Positions 16,106-24,874 of a stretch of 33,195 nucleotides of DNA are shown here, in pieces. The DNA is from an uncultured Blautia sp. (GTDB lineage: Bacteria; Bacillota; Clostridia; Lachnospirales; Lachnospiraceae): contig UQSX01000023.1 in NCBI GenBank assembly GCA_900543715.1, positions 1 through 33,195 on the forward strand, given 5' to 3'. Position 1 is the first letter of the stretch; every line of letters starts with the position of its first letter. Position numbers and translations under genes: made by a program. A model generated the notes under the pieces. That model was not told the origin of the DNA. It did not search any database and was given only the letters and a program-made list of their open reading frames with translations.

Positions 16106-16164
16106 AGCCGCAAAATAAGGGAATCATCGGCAGTGAAATGAGGATTCTCCTTTCAGGAGGTTTT

Positions 16165-16779
16165 ATGAATTTAGAAGAAACGTTATACAGGATCCATCAT
16201 CAAAAACTGTATTACTGTGAGAATGAAGAGCTGATGAAGGAACAGGCGAAGTACCTGGATATGGTTTTTGAGTACAACCATCTGCCTCCAAGCAGAGGCG
16301 AAGAGAAAAAGGCTCTTCTTAAAAAGATGTTCGGCAGAATCGGGGAGAGCTGCTACATTGAAACGCCTTTCTACGCTAACTGGGGAGGCAAGAACGTATA
16401 TATGGGAAATCATGTATATGCCAACTTTAATCTGGTATTGGTGGACGATGCTGTTATTGAAATCGGCGATAACGTGATGATCGGTCCGAATGTGGTCCTC
16501 TGCACAGGCACTCATCCGGTATCCCCCAGACTTCGGGCAAAGGAAGCCCAGTATAATAAGCCGGTCAAAGTGGGAAGCGGTGTCTGGATTGGGGCAAACA
16601 CCATGGTCATGCCGGGAGTGACGATAGGAGAGAACAGCATTATCGGAGCTGGAAGCGTGGTGACAAAAGACATTTCTGCCAATGTGATCGCTTTTGGAAA
16701 TCCCTGCAAAGTTCACCGGGAGATAACGGAAGAAGACGAAAAATATTATGATAAGGATAAGCTGATCGATATTGAGTAA
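16165..16779 (+). CDS. Maltose/galactoside-type O-acetyltransferase
   Basis: 204 residues from ATG 16165, which has CAGGAGG just upstream; the in-frame ATG at 16138 has no ribosome site. The N-terminal Mac-type helical region (about 1-60: YRIHHQKLYYCENEELMKEQ) is followed by left-handed beta-helix hexapeptide repeats (about 65-185). The catalytic His lies in LCTGTHPVSPRLR, and the terminal GNPCKVHREI signature is present. Enzymes of this group move an acetyl group from acetyl-CoA to the 6-hydroxyl of sugars as cytoplasmic trimers. The true sugar acceptor cannot be told. Confidence 0.9.
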   Translation: MNLEETLYRIHHQKLYYCENEELMKEQAKYLDMVFEYNHLPPSRGEEKKALLKKMFGRIGESCYIETPFYANWGGKNVYMGNHVYANFNLVLVDDAVIEIGDNVMIGPNVVLCTGTHPVSPRLRAKEAQYNKPVKVGSGVWIGANTMVMPGVTIGENSIIGAGSVVTKDISANVIAFGNPCKVHREITEEDEKYYDKDKLIDIE

Positions 16780-16792
16780 GCAGAAAGGAGAA

Positions 16793-16882
16793 ATGAGGTA
16801 TGGGGATCTTTATATATCCCCGTCAGTTATCACCAATGCAGAACTTTCAGCCAAGGTAATTACGGAATTCATCGGCATTTAA
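16793..16882 (+). CDS. Possible 29-residue ORF
   Basis: ATG preceded by AAAGGAG (very close, 2 nt), 29 codons, TAA; product begins MRYGDLYISPSVITNAELS. It encloses a GGGGAT...ATCCCC hairpin (about 16803-16823). It follows the acetyltransferase by 13 nt. No family is recognised and it may be non-functional. Confidence 0.25.
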   Translation: MRYGDLYISPSVITNAELSAKVITEFIGI

Positions 16883-16911
16883 AGGAATTTCAGCAGTTTC
16901 CTGGCAAAAAG

Positions 16912-16954
16912 AAGAGCCGGTTTAAACGGAGTACAGCCGTTTAAACCGGCTTTT
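16912..16954 (+). terminator. Intrinsic terminator upstream of clpB
   Basis: A perfect 15-bp stem (16915-16929 with 16937-16951), extended by 3 A/G-T pairs, with a short T-run. The near-symmetric A/T flanks could allow action on either strand. Confidence 0.85.
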
Positions 16955-17026
16955 GACATATAAAAAGGTAAAGGCAGCAGCGATTTCAATTTGATTCAAA
17001 ACCCGGTTCGAAATTTTCAAAAAATT

Positions 17027-17053
17027 TTAGCACTCGAGGCTTGACACTGCTAA
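17027..17053. promoter_or_regulatory. CIRCE-type HrcA operator
   Basis: The left arm TTAGCACTC matches CIRCE exactly; after exactly 9 nt the right arm CACTGCTAA matches GAGTGCTAA at 7 of 9 positions. The right arm covers the end of the -35 box of clpB, a position that fits repression by HrcA until heat stress. Confidence 0.75.
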
Positions 17054-17069
17054 CAACAGGTGTTATATT
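17041..17069 (+). promoter_or_regulatory. clpB promoter
   Basis: TTGACA, 17 nt, TATATT: a strong vegetative-type promoter. Its -35 lies inside the CIRCE element. A GCCTGC-ACA-GCAGGC hairpin (17092-17106) is in the leader. Confidence 0.85.
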
Positions 17070-17135
17070 AACACTAGAACAAGAAAACCAGGCCTGCACA
17101 GCAGGCTATTTCATAAGACAATGGAGGGGATTTGT

Positions 17136-19742
17136 ATGAATATCAGTAAATTCACACAGAAATCGCTTCAGGCTGTTCAGGATTTGGAGAAGACAGCATA
17201 TGAGTTTGGCAATCAGGAGGTTGAACAGGAGCATCTGCTCTATAATCTTCTGCATCAGGAGGACAGTCTGACATTAAAGCTTATTGAGAAAATGGAGATT
17301 CAGAAAGAACATTTTCTCACAAGAGTAGAACAGGCCCTGAACGCCAGGACAAAGGTTTCAGGAGGACAGCCCTATATCGGCCAGTATCTGAATAAAGCCC
17401 TGGTCAGCGCAGAGGATGAGGCAAAAGCTATGGGAGATGAATATGTCTCCGTAGAACATCTGGTTCTGGCTCTGCTGGATAATCCCAGTCCTTCCATGAA
17501 GAAACTGTGGCAGGAATATGGAATCACCAAGGAACGGTTTTTACAGGCTTTAAGTACAGTAAGAGGCAATCAGAGGGTGACTACAGATAACCCGGAGGTC
17601 ACTTATGACACTTTGAATAAATACGGACAGGATCTGGTGGAAAAAGCCAGAGAGCAGAAGCTGGATCCAGTTATCGGACGGGACAGTGAGATCCGGAATG
17701 TGATCCGGATCCTTTCCAGAAAGACCAAGAACAATCCTGTTCTCATCGGTGAACCTGGAGTAGGTAAAACTGCAGCCGTTGAGGGCCTGGCTCAGAGGAT
17801 TGTCCAGGGAGACGTGCCTGAAGGACTAAAGGATAAAAAAATCTTTGCTCTGGATATGGGAGCTCTGGTGGCAGGGGCCAAATACAGAGGCGAGTTTGAG
17901 GAAAGACTGAAAGCCGTTCTGGAAGAGGTTAAGAAAAGCGAAGGCCAGATTATCCTGTTTATTGATGAGCTCCACCTGATCGTAGGCGCCGGCAAAACTG
18001 ACGGAGCCATGGATGCGGGAAATATGCTGAAGCCTATGCTGGCAAGAGGAGAGCTTCACTGTATCGGCGCCACTACTCTTGATGAATACCGGAAATACAT
18101 TGAAAAGGATGCTGCTTTGGAGAGAAGGTTCCAGCCAGTTATGGTTGACGAACCTACAGTGGAGGATACTATTTCCATTCTCCGTGGCCTGAAAGAACGT
18201 TATGAAGTCTTCCACGGGGTAAAAATCACAGACAGCGCCCTGGTGGCTGCAGCTACTCTTTCTGACCGGTATATTTCCGACAGATTCCTGCCGGATAAGG
18301 CCATTGACCTGGTAGACGAAGCCTGCGCCCTGATCAAGACAGAACTGGATTCCATGCCTACAGAATTGGATGAACTGCGACGGAAGATCATGCAGATGGA
18401 GATTGAGGAGGCGGCTCTTAAGAAAGAAAATGACCGTCTCAGTCAGGATAGGCTGGTAGAGCTCCAGAAGGAAATGGCAGAGCTGAAGGATCAGTTTAAC
18501 GGTCAGAAAGCTCAGTGGGATAATGAGAAAACTACAGTAGAGCATCTTCAGAAGCTGCGGGAGCAGATTGAAGATATGAATAACCAGATCCAGAAAGCCC
18601 AGAGAGACTATGATCTGAACGAGGCAGCAAGGCTCCAGTACGGGGAACTGCCTAAGCTGCAGAAACAGTTGGAAATAGAGGAAGAAAAAGCAAAGAACCA
18701 GGATCTGTCTCTGGTTCATGAAAGCGTTACGGAAGATGAGATTGCCAGGATCATTTCCCGGTGGACGGGAATTCCTGTGGCAAAACTTACCGAGGGAGAA
18801 CGTACCAAGATCCTTCACCTGGAAGATGAGCTTCACAAACGTGTGATCGGCCAGGACGAGGGAGTTTCTAAGGTGACAGATGCCATTATCCGTTCTAAGG
18901 CAGGCATTAAGGATCCTACCAAGCCTATCGGTTCTTTCCTGTTCCTTGGCCCTACTGGTGTTGGTAAAACAGAGCTGGCTAAGACTTTGGCAGCAACTCT
19001 TTTTGACGATGAGCAGAATATGGTCCGTATCGATATGAGTGAATATATGGAGAAATATTCCGTGTCCAGACTGATCGGAGCGCCTCCGGGATATGTAGGA
19101 TACGAAGAAGGTGGACAGCTTACAGAAGCAGTGAGAAGAAAACCTTACTCGGTAGTCCTTTTCGACGAGATTGAGAAGGCTCACCCTGATGTGTTTAATG
19201 TGCTTTTACAGGTACTGGATGACGGACGTATCACAGATTCTCAAGGCAGGACTGTGGACTTTAAGAATACCATTCTTATTATGACCTCCAATATCGGCTC
19301 TACCTATCTGCTGGAGGGTATTGAGGAAAATGGTGAGATCAGACAGGAGGCCCGGGACATGGTGGAGAAGGACCTGCGGGCTCATTTCCGTCCGGAATTT
19401 TTGAACCGCCTGGACGAGATCATCATGTTTAAGCCTCTTACTAAAGCCAATATCGGCGGTATCGTAGACCTGCTCATGGCAGATCTTAATAAGAGACTGA
19501 GAGATCAGGAATTATCTATAGAATTGACAAATGCCGCAAAAGATTATATTATTGAAGGCGGATACGACCCTGTCTACGGCGCCCGCCCTCTGAAACGGTA
19601 TGTACAGAAGTATGTGGAAACTCTTACTGCAAGACTGATCCTTTCCGGAGACGTAAGAGCGGATGACAGGATCATTATAGATCTGGAGAACGGCCAGCTT
19701 ACGGCTCACAGGGAATCTGTTCAGGATGCTCCTGAGAATTGA
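17136..19742 (+). CDS. clpB: ClpB protein disaggregase
   Basis: 868 residues from ATG 17136, which has GGAGGGG 6 nt upstream; the in-frame ATG 17121 overlaps that site. The N-terminal Clp repeat domain (about 1-145) is followed by AAA+ module 1 with Walker A GEPGVGKT (205-212) and Walker B ILFIDELH, the long M-domain coiled coil (about 405-525), AAA+ module 2 with GPTGVGKT (605-612) and [11 protein letters not shown], and a C-terminal small domain. There is no ClpP-binding IGF loop expected or needed: ClpB refolds aggregated proteins with DnaK. The M domain and length separate it from ClpC. Controlled by the CIRCE-overlapped promoter. Confidence 0.97.
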   Translation: MNISKFTQKSLQAVQDLEKTAYEFGNQEVEQEHLLYNLLHQEDSLTLKLIEKMEIQKEHFLTRVEQALNARTKVSGGQPYIGQYLNKALVSAEDEAKAMGDEYVSVEHLVLALLDNPSPSMKKLWQEYGITKERFLQALSTVRGNQRVTTDNPEVTYDTLNKYGQDLVEKAREQKLDPVIGRDSEIRNVIRILSRKTKNNPVLIGEPGVGKTAAVEGLAQRIVQGDVPEGLKDKKIFALDMGALVAGAKYRGEFEERLKAVLEEVKKSEGQIILFIDELHLIVGAGKTDGAMDAGNMLKPMLARGELHCIGATTLDEYRKYIEKDAALERRFQPVMVDEPTVEDTISILRGLKERYEVFHGVKITDSALVAAATLSDRYISDRFLPDKAIDLVDEACALIKTELDSMPTELDELRRKIMQMEIEEAALKKENDRLSQDRLVELQKEMAELKDQFNGQKAQWDNEKTTVEHLQKLREQIEDMNNQIQKAQRDYDLNEAARLQYGELPKLQKQLEIEEEKAKNQDLSLVHESVTEDEIARIISRWTGIPVAKLTEGERTKILHLEDELHKRVIGQDEGVSKVTDAIIRSKAGIKDPTKPIGSFLFLGPTGVGKTELAKTLAATLFDDEQNMVRIDMSEYMEKYSVSRLIGAPPGYVGYEEGGQLTEAVRRKPYSVVLFDEIEKAHPDVFNVLLQVLDDGRITDSQGRTVDFKNTILIMTSNIGSTYLLEGIEENGEIRQEARDMVEKDLRAHFRPEFLNRLDEIIMFKPLTKANIGGIVDLLMADLNKRLRDQELSIELTNAAKDYIIEGGYDPVYGARPLKRYVQKYVETLTARLILSGDVRADDRIIIDLENGQLTAHRESVQDAPEN

Positions 19743-19816
19743 TGCTTCAGGAGGCTGTTGGCTTTTGGAAGACTGAAACGGCTCCGGTGAATATCCGGGA
19801 TTAAAGGAGGAAGACC

Positions 19817-19990
19817 ATGATACCCAAGGATCCGGTAATGCTTTTAAGCTATGTGAATACCCAGCTTCGTGATTTTTATTCATCCTTTTCTTCCATGTGC
19901 GAAGACAAGGGACTGAATCCAGAAGAAATCAAGACAAAGCTGGCAGGGATTGACTACGAGTACGACAGAGCCAGAAATCAGTTTGTATAA
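19817..19990 (+). CDS. DUF4250 family small protein
   Basis: 57 residues: begins MIPKDPVMLLSYVNTQLRDFYSS and ends IDYEYDRARNQFV, both typical of the DUF4250 family of Firmicutes and Bacteroidetes. Function unknown; no signal peptide or membrane segment. A strong AAAGGAGG lies 6 nt before the ATG. It follows clpB by 74 nt with no convincing terminator between, so it may be cotranscribed, and it is closed by a terminator. Confidence 0.88.
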   Translation: MIPKDPVMLLSYVNTQLRDFYSSFSSMCEDKGLNPEEIKTKLAGIDYEYDRARNQFV

Positions 19991-20019
19991 GAGATACAGA
20001 AGAATACGGAAAAAATAAG

Positions 20020-20074
20020 GGCAGGCCTGAAACTGGCGCCGGAGCTTTCCGGAACAGGTTTTAGGCCTGTTTTG
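20020..20074 (+). terminator. Intrinsic terminator after DUF4250
   Basis: CAGGCCTGAAAC (20022-20033) pairs with GTTTTAGGCCTG (20058-20069, one G-U), with an inner CCGG/CCGG hairpin and a T tail. Confidence 0.8.
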
Positions 20075-20108
20075 CGCGTCTGAGCTCATAGCTGAACAGT
20101 TTTTTAAA

Positions 20109-20124
20109 ACACAGGATAATGTAT
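20109..20124. promoter_or_regulatory. NrdR box 1 (distal)
   Basis: ACACAGGATAATGTAT matches the NrdR consensus acaCwAtATaTwGTgt at 12 of 16 positions. It begins exactly 31 bp before box 2, the three-turn spacing typical of tandem NrdR sites. Confidence 0.65.
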
Positions 20125-20132
20125 TTTGGGTA

Positions 20133-20161
20133 TTGCACTATACTATATTTTGTATTAGAAT
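20133..20161 (+). promoter_or_regulatory. nrdD promoter
   Basis: TTGCAC, 17 nt, TAGAAT. NrdR box 2 (20140-20155) lies wholly in the spacer, as expected for repression. Confidence 0.7.
20140..20155. promoter_or_regulatory. NrdR box 2 (promoter-proximal)
   Basis: ATACTATATTTTGTAT matches acaCwAtATaTwGTgt at 13 of 16 positions and sits between the -35 and -10 of nrdD. Confidence 0.7.
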
Positions 20162-20228
20162 AGGCCTTGGACCAATACATGGAGAACACTAGGTCATTTC
20201 AGATAGATACAGCAAGGAGAAGAAAGAT

Positions 20229-22388
20229 ATGAAGATTATTAAGAGAAATGGCTCGGAAGAGGCATTTGACGTAAAGAAAATCGAAGCGGCAGTCAGGAAG
20301 GCGGACCGTTCATCAGAGCCCAGGAGCCTGACAGATGCCCAGATTGAGGACATTGCAGAATTTGTGGAGTTCAAATGCAATAAGCTGAACCGGGCAGTGG
20401 CCGTGGAAGAAATCCAGGATATGGTTGAAAATCAGATCATGGCTACAGGGGCATTTGAACTGGCCAGACAGTATGTGAGATACCGCTATAAACGTTCTCT
20501 GGTGCGTAAGGCGAATACCACAGATAACCGGATCCTTTCACTGATCGAATGTAATAATGAGGAAGTCCGGCAGGAAAATTCCAATAAAAATCCTACAGTC
20601 AACAGTGTACAGAGGGACTATATGGCAGGAGAAGTCAGCAAGGATCTGACACAGAGAATGCTGCTGCCGGAAGATATTGTAGAGGCGGACCAGCAGGGGA
20701 TCATCCATTTCCATGATTCCGATTATTACGCCCAGCATATGCACAACTGTGACCTGGTCAACCTGGAAGACATGCTCCAGAACGGCACAGTGATCAGCGG
20801 CACGATGATTGAAAAACCCCACAGCTTTTCAACAGCCTGCAACATTGCCACTCAGATCATTGCCCAGGTAGCCAGCAACCAGTATGGGGGACAGAGTATT
20901 TCTCTTACACACCTGGCGCCTTTTGTCCAGGTATCCAGGGATAAGATCCGGACAGAAGTCCTTCAGGAAATGAAGCTTATCGGCGTGGATTACTCAGAAG
21001 AGATTTTAAATCAGATCGTAGAGGGACGGCTGAAAAAGGAGATCACAAAGGGCGTTCAGACCATTGAATACCAGGTAATTACGCTGATGACCACAAACGG
21101 CCAGGCTCCCTTCCTCACCGTATTTATGTATCTTAACGAGGCAAAGACAGAGGCTGAGAAAAAAGACCTGGCAATGATCATAGAGGAAACTTTGAAACAG
21201 AGATATCAGGGAGTAAAGAATGAGGCGGGAGTCTGGGTGACTCCGGCATTTCCGAAACTGATCTATGTTCTGGAAGAAGATAATCTCCAGGAAGGAGACC
21301 CTTACTACTATCTCACAGAGCTTGCTGCAAAGTGTACGGCAAAACGTCTGGTGCCGGATTATATTTCTGAAAAGAAAATGAAAGAGCTTAAGGAAGGAAA
21401 CTGCTTCCCGGTGATGGGATGCAGAAGCGCCCTGAGTCCATGGAAAGATGAGAATGGAAACTATAAGTTCTACGGCCGGTTTAACCAGGGCGTTGTCACC
21501 ATTAATCTTGTGGACGTAGCTCTGTCCTCCGGCGGCGATGAGGAAAAGTTCTGGAAGATTTTTGACGAGCGGCTGGACCTCTGTTATAGGGCTTTGATGT
21601 GCAGACATAACCGGCTGAAAGGGACTCTGTCAGACGCTGCACCTATCCTCTGGCAGTACGGCGCCCTGGCCCGGCTGAAAAAAGGGGAGACCATTGATAA
21701 GCTGTTATACGGAGGATATTCTACCATTTCTCTGGGCTATGCAGGGCTGTATGAATGTGTGAAATACATGACAGGAAAATCTCATACAGACCCAGAGGCA
21801 ACACCTTTTGCCCTTCAGGTTATGAAGCATATGAATGAAGTCTGCGAGAAATGGAAAGAAGAGACCAATATTGGATTCAGCATTTACGGTTCTCCTATTG
21901 AGAGCACCACATATAAATTTGCGAAATGCCTTCAGAAGAGATTCGGCATTGTTCCAGGGGTAACAGATAAGAACTACATTACCAACAGCTATCATGTGCA
22001 TGTTAGTGAGGAGATCGACGCCTTTTCAAAACTGAAATTTGAGGCCCAGTTCCAGGCTCTTTCCACAGGAGGTGCTATCAGCTATGTGGAGGTGCCCAAC
22101 ATGCAGGATAATATTCCGGCAGTGCTCCAGGTGATCCGCTTTATCTACGACAATATCATGTACGCAGAGTTAAATACAAAAAGCGATTACTGTCAGGAAT
22201 GCGGTTATGACGGAGAAATCCAGATCGTGACCAATGAAGACGGAAAGCTGGAGTGGGAATGCCCCAACTGCGGCAACCGGAATCAGGATACCCTGAATGT
22301 GGCAAGACGTACCTGCGGCTATATTGGAACACAGTTCTGGAACCAGGGAAGGACCCAGGAGATCAGAGAAAGGGTGCTGCATTTATAA
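20229..22388 (+). CDS. nrdD: Anaerobic ribonucleoside-triphosphate reductase, class III
   Basis: 719 residues, typical length. An N-terminal ATP-cone (about 1-90, MKIIKRNGSEEAFDVKKIEAAV) gives allosteric control by ATP/dATP. The catalytic barrel contains HFHDSDYY and the CNIATQIIAQVASNQYGGQS region. C-terminal zinc ligands are Cys655, Cys658, Cys678 and Cys681, followed by the glycyl radical segment RTCGYIG with Gly697. It reduces all four NTPs to dNTPs without oxygen after activation by NrdG, so the organism lives anaerobically. AAGGAGAAG precedes the ATG. The promoter carries two NrdR boxes. nrdG begins one base after its stop codon. Confidence 0.97.
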   Translation: MKIIKRNGSEEAFDVKKIEAAVRKADRSSEPRSLTDAQIEDIAEFVEFKCNKLNRAVAVEEIQDMVENQIMATGAFELARQYVRYRYKRSLVRKANTTDNRILSLIECNNEEVRQENSNKNPTVNSVQRDYMAGEVSKDLTQRMLLPEDIVEADQQGIIHFHDSDYYAQHMHNCDLVNLEDMLQNGTVISGTMIEKPHSFSTACNIATQIIAQVASNQYGGQSISLTHLAPFVQVSRDKIRTEVLQEMKLIGVDYSEEILNQIVEGRLKKEITKGVQTIEYQVITLMTTNGQAPFLTVFMYLNEAKTEAEKKDLAMIIEETLKQRYQGVKNEAGVWVTPAFPKLIYVLEEDNLQEGDPYYYLTELAAKCTAKRLVPDYISEKKMKELKEGNCFPVMGCRSALSPWKDENGNYKFYGRFNQGVVTINLVDVALSSGGDEEKFWKIFDERLDLCYRALMCRHNRLKGTLSDAAPILWQYGALARLKKGETIDKLLYGGYSTISLGYAGLYECVKYMTGKSHTDPEATPFALQVMKHMNEVCEKWKEETNIGFSIYGSPIESTTYKFAKCLQKRFGIVPGVTDKNYITNSYHVHVSEEIDAFSKLKFEAQFQALSTGGAISYVEVPNMQDNIPAVLQVIRFIYDNIMYAELNTKSDYCQECGYDGEIQIVTNEDGKLEWECPNCGNRNQDTLNVARRTCGYIGTQFWNQGRTQEIRERVLHL

Positions 22389-22389
22389 T

Positions 22390-22947
22390 ATGTATTACGG
22401 TGAAATAAAAAAATGTGATATTGCAAACGGAGAGGGAGTTCGGGTCTCCCTCTTTGTTTCTGGCTGCAGGCATCACTGCCCGGGCTGCTTTAACCAGGAT
22501 ACCTGGGATTTTAGTTATGGAAAAGCATTTACAGAGGAAACAGAGAAACAGATTCTGGAACTCCTCAGACCGGATTATATTGATGGCCTTTCCCTCCTTG
22601 GAGGAGAACCCTTTGAGCCGGAAAATCAGGAGGTCCTTACAGGGCTTCTCAGAAAGGTGAAAGAACTTTATCCGGAGAAAACTGTCTGGTGCTACAGCGG
22701 CTATCTTTTTGACAAAGAACTGTTAAAACCCAGCCGGGCAAGATGCAGCTATACAGATGAAATGCTGTCCAGGATAGATGTGCTGGTAGACGGACGGTTT
22801 GTAGAGGCGTTAAAAGACATACGCCTTGTATTCAGAGGCTCCTCAAACCAGAGGGTCATTGATGTGAAAAAAAGTCTGGAAACAGGGGAAATCCAGCTCT
22901 GGACGCCGAAGATCAGGCGGGGGATCACACCGGAAACCGAAAAATAG
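22390..22947 (+). CDS. nrdG: Anaerobic ribonucleotide reductase activating protein (radical SAM)
   Basis: 185 residues from ATG 22390; the longer reading from 22297 runs inside nrdD and is not used. The radical-SAM cluster motif is Cys26-x3-Cys30-x2-Cys33 (SGCRHHCPGC), followed by NQDTWDF, which is typical of NrdG, and the SAM-binding LLGGEPF. The enzyme cuts SAM to a 5'-deoxyadenosyl radical that removes hydrogen from Gly697 of NrdD. It is translationally coupled to nrdD by a one-base gap. No terminator is visible before the following response regulator, 43 nt on, so read-through is possible. Confidence 0.96.
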   Translation: MYYGEIKKCDIANGEGVRVSLFVSGCRHHCPGCFNQDTWDFSYGKAFTEETEKQILELLRPDYIDGLSLLGGEPFEPENQEVLTGLLRKVKELYPEKTVWCYSGYLFDKELLKPSRARCSYTDEMLSRIDVLVDGRFVEALKDIRLVFRGSSNQRVIDVKKSLETGEIQLWTPKIRRGITPETEK

Positions 22948-22990
22948 GACACAGCGGCATTCAAAACCGCGGATACAGAGGTGGGCAGGA

Positions 22991-23659
22991 ATGAAGAAAA
23001 TTGCAGTGGTGGAAGACGACAGGGTGCTGAGGAAAGCACTGAAAAGCCTTCTGGAAGAAAACGGGTATGAGACCTGCTGTTTAGAGGATTTTTCCAATGT
23101 TGAGGAAGAAATTTTAAGGGCCAGACCGGACATGGTACTGCTGGATATCCTCCTTCCAGGAACCAATGGACAGGAGATTTTGAGAAATCTGCGGCAGAAA
23201 TCCCAGATTCCGGTGATCATAGTTACCAGCAGAGAGGGAGATATGGACCAGATCCTGGCTATGAGTTACGGAGCAGATGATTATATTACAAAGCCCTATA
23301 ATCCAACCCTTCTTCTGCTGAAACTGGAGGCAGTATTCCGGAGGACCCAGCCTGAGACGCCTCAGGAGGAAGTGAACTGGGGAGGGATTACACTGAACCT
23401 TCTGCGCAGCACCATGACCTATGAGAGAGAAGAACGGGTGCTGTCCAAAAATGAATTTTCTATTTTTTATTACCTGGTAAAAAACCAGGGACGGATCGTG
23501 TCCAGAGACGAACTTATGGATCATCTCTGGGACTGCAACGATTTTGTAGACGATAATACCCTGACAGTAAATATCAACCGGCTCAGAAAAAAACTGGAAG
23601 AAGCAGGGATCCGGAACGCCATAGAAACCAGAAGAGGACAAGGGTACATCTTACTATGA
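22991..23659 (+). CDS. OmpR/PhoB-type response regulator, BceR-like
   Basis: 222 residues. The receiver domain (about 1-118) has acidic pocket Glu8-Asp9-Asp10, phospho-acceptor Asp52 (LLDILLP), the TS switch in VTSREG, and Lys in YITKPY. The winged-helix DNA-binding domain (about 125-222) carries RDELMDHLWDCNDFVDDNTLTVNINRLRKKL, the hallmark of the BceR group. It should be phosphorylated by the kinase encoded next and activate the ABC transporter through the operator at 24875. GGGCAGGA precedes the ATG. The 150-nt repeat-containing gap to the kinase gene is unusual, since these genes normally abut. Confidence 0.93.
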   Translation: MKKIAVVEDDRVLRKALKSLLEENGYETCCLEDFSNVEEEILRARPDMVLLDILLPGTNGQEILRNLRQKSQIPVIIVTSREGDMDQILAMSYGADDYITKPYNPTLLLLKLEAVFRRTQPETPQEEVNWGGITLNLLRSTMTYEREERVLSKNEFSIFYYLVKNQGRIVSRDELMDHLWDCNDFVDDNTLTVNINRLRKKLEEAGIRNAIETRRGQGYILL

Positions 23660-23673
23660 AAGCCCAGTCTCAA

Positions 23674-23741
23674 AGCACGAAGCAATCCGTGGGGCTTTCA
23701 TAGATGGTAGCACGAAGCAATCCGTGGGCTTTCATAGATGG
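23674..23741 (+). repeat. Tandem repeat with alternative hairpins between regulator and kinase genes
   Basis: A unit beginning AGCACGAAGCAATCCGTG (23674-23708) is repeated at 23709-23741 with one G fewer and otherwise identical over 33 nt. Each copy ends with GGGCTTTCATA, which is the perfect complement of TATGAAAGCCC at 23655-23665 over the regulator stop codon, so two mutually exclusive 11-bp stems can form. Two more hairpins follow: GGTCTGC-TT-GCAGACC (23763-23778) and GGATT-GGG-AATCC (23779-23791). Confidence 0.85.
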
Positions 23742-23810
23742 CACCTCAAAGCAAAGACCTGGGGTCTGCTTGCAGACCGGATTGGGAATCCGCAGACAGG
23801 GGAGAGTGGA

Positions 23811-24824
23811 ATGAAGAAAAGGGCATATTTGAGAGACAACTGGAGGCTGGTCCTTCTGTGGCTGTTTACAGCGGGACTGACAGAGCTGGTCATGTATTTT
23901 TTTCAGGTCCAGGCAGAGCTGATGATCCTGACACTGGGAATATGGCTGCTGGGACTTGCAGGAACGCTTTCCTGGGAGTATATGAGGAAGAATCGGTTCT
24001 ACCGGGAGCTGGAAGAAAAGCTGGGGAATCTGGAAGAAAAATATCTTATCCAGGAAATGATAAAGAAACCGGAATTTCTGGAAGGAAAGATTCTGTATGA
24101 CACTGTGGAGCAGATGGGAAAGGCCATGAGTGACCATATCTTTGAACAGCAGAGGAGGAACAATGCCTTTAAACAGTATGTGGAGACCTGGATCCATGAG
24201 GTGAAGCTTCCCATTGCCAGTATGAGGCTTCTTCTCCACAAGGACAGAGGCGAGACCTCCAGAGTGATGAAAGAACAGATTTCCAGGATAGATAGCTATG
24301 TGGAACAGGTTCTCTACTATCTCAGAAGCCAGGTTCCGGAAAAGGATTATGTGATCCGGGAATACTCTCTGAAAGCGGTAACGGACCAGGCCATTTCCAG
24401 AAACCGGGACAGTCTGATCCTGAACCATATCCGGATCATTCAGGAGACAGAGGATATTCCGGTGCTGACAGATGAAAAATGGCTGAACTTTATCCTGGGC
24501 CAGATCCTGAGCAACAGTGTGAAGTACAAAAGGGAAGAAGATGCCTGTATCCGGATCCGAAGCAGCAGGACTTCCCGGGGGACTCTGCTGTCTGTGTGGG
24601 ACAATGGCATGGGAATCCAAAGGGCAGACATCCCCCGCATCTTTGAACACTCCTTTACCGGAGAGAACGGAAGAAAGGGCCAGAGCTCTACTGGAATGGG
24701 ACTGTATCTGTGCAAAAAACTCTGTCACAGGCTGGGACACCGGATCTGGGCAGAATCTGAAAAAGGAGTTTATACGGAAATATTTATAGAATTTGGACAG
24801 GATAAACATACAGAGATGGCTTAG
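23811..24824 (+). CDS. BceS-like intramembrane-sensing histidine kinase
   Basis: 337 residues from ATG 23811, which has GGGGAG upstream; an in-frame extension to 23724 would run through the repeat region. Two membrane helices (about 12-31 and 36-55) are joined by only a few outside residues, so there is no extracellular sensor. The phospho-acceptor is His129 in ETWIHEVKLPIAS. The ATPase domain has an N box (ILGQILSNSVKY), VWDNGMGI and a STGMGLYL G2 box. In the Bce family such kinases do not detect peptide alone but sense through contact with the BceAB transporter, which is encoded just downstream. This supports a flux-sensing antimicrobial peptide response. Confidence 0.92.
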   Translation: MKKRAYLRDNWRLVLLWLFTAGLTELVMYFFQVQAELMILTLGIWLLGLAGTLSWEYMRKNRFYRELEEKLGNLEEKYLIQEMIKKPEFLEGKILYDTVEQMGKAMSDHIFEQQRRNNAFKQYVETWIHEVKLPIASMRLLLHKDRGETSRVMKEQISRIDSYVEQVLYYLRSQVPEKDYVIREYSLKAVTDQAISRNRDSLILNHIRIIQETEDIPVLTDEKWLNFILGQILSNSVKYKREEDACIRIRSSRTSRGTLLSVWDNGMGIQRADIPRIFEHSFTGENGRKGQSSTGMGLYLCKKLCHRLGHRIWAESEKGVYTEIFIEFGQDKHTEMA

Positions 24825-24857
24825 ATCTGCAGATAGCATATCAGGGCCATCTTTTTC
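24814..24857 (+). terminator. Possible terminator at the end of the kinase gene
   Basis: AGATGGC (24814-24820, overlapping the stop region) pairs with GCCATCT (24846-24852), followed by a T-run. The large loop contains ATCTGCAGAT. It would separate the regulator-kinase unit from the transporter unit. Confidence 0.45.
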
Positions 24858-24874
24858 TATTATAAGATTTTATC

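Noticed and set aside
16803..16823. GGGGAT...ATCCCC hairpin considered as terminator
   Set aside because: No T-run follows; a much stronger terminator is at 16912-16954.
17826..19184. 452-codon minus-strand reading frame inside clpB
   Set aside because: It is the shadow of a perfectly conserved ClpB; it has no ribosome site or family features, and its Leu/Cys/Phe-rich composition is that of an antisense frame.
22948..22990. GCGG/CCGC hairpin after nrdG considered as terminator
   Set aside because: The stem is only about 4-5 bp and is not followed by T residues.
23674..23741. Two-copy repeat considered as CRISPR remnant or insertion-sequence end
   Set aside because: Copies are directly adjacent with no spacer, and no transposase, terminal inverted repeats or cas genes are near.
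23670..24839. 389-codon minus-strand reading frame over the BceS-like kinase
   Set aside because: Antisense to a kinase with all catalytic motifs; no recognisable domain or start signal.
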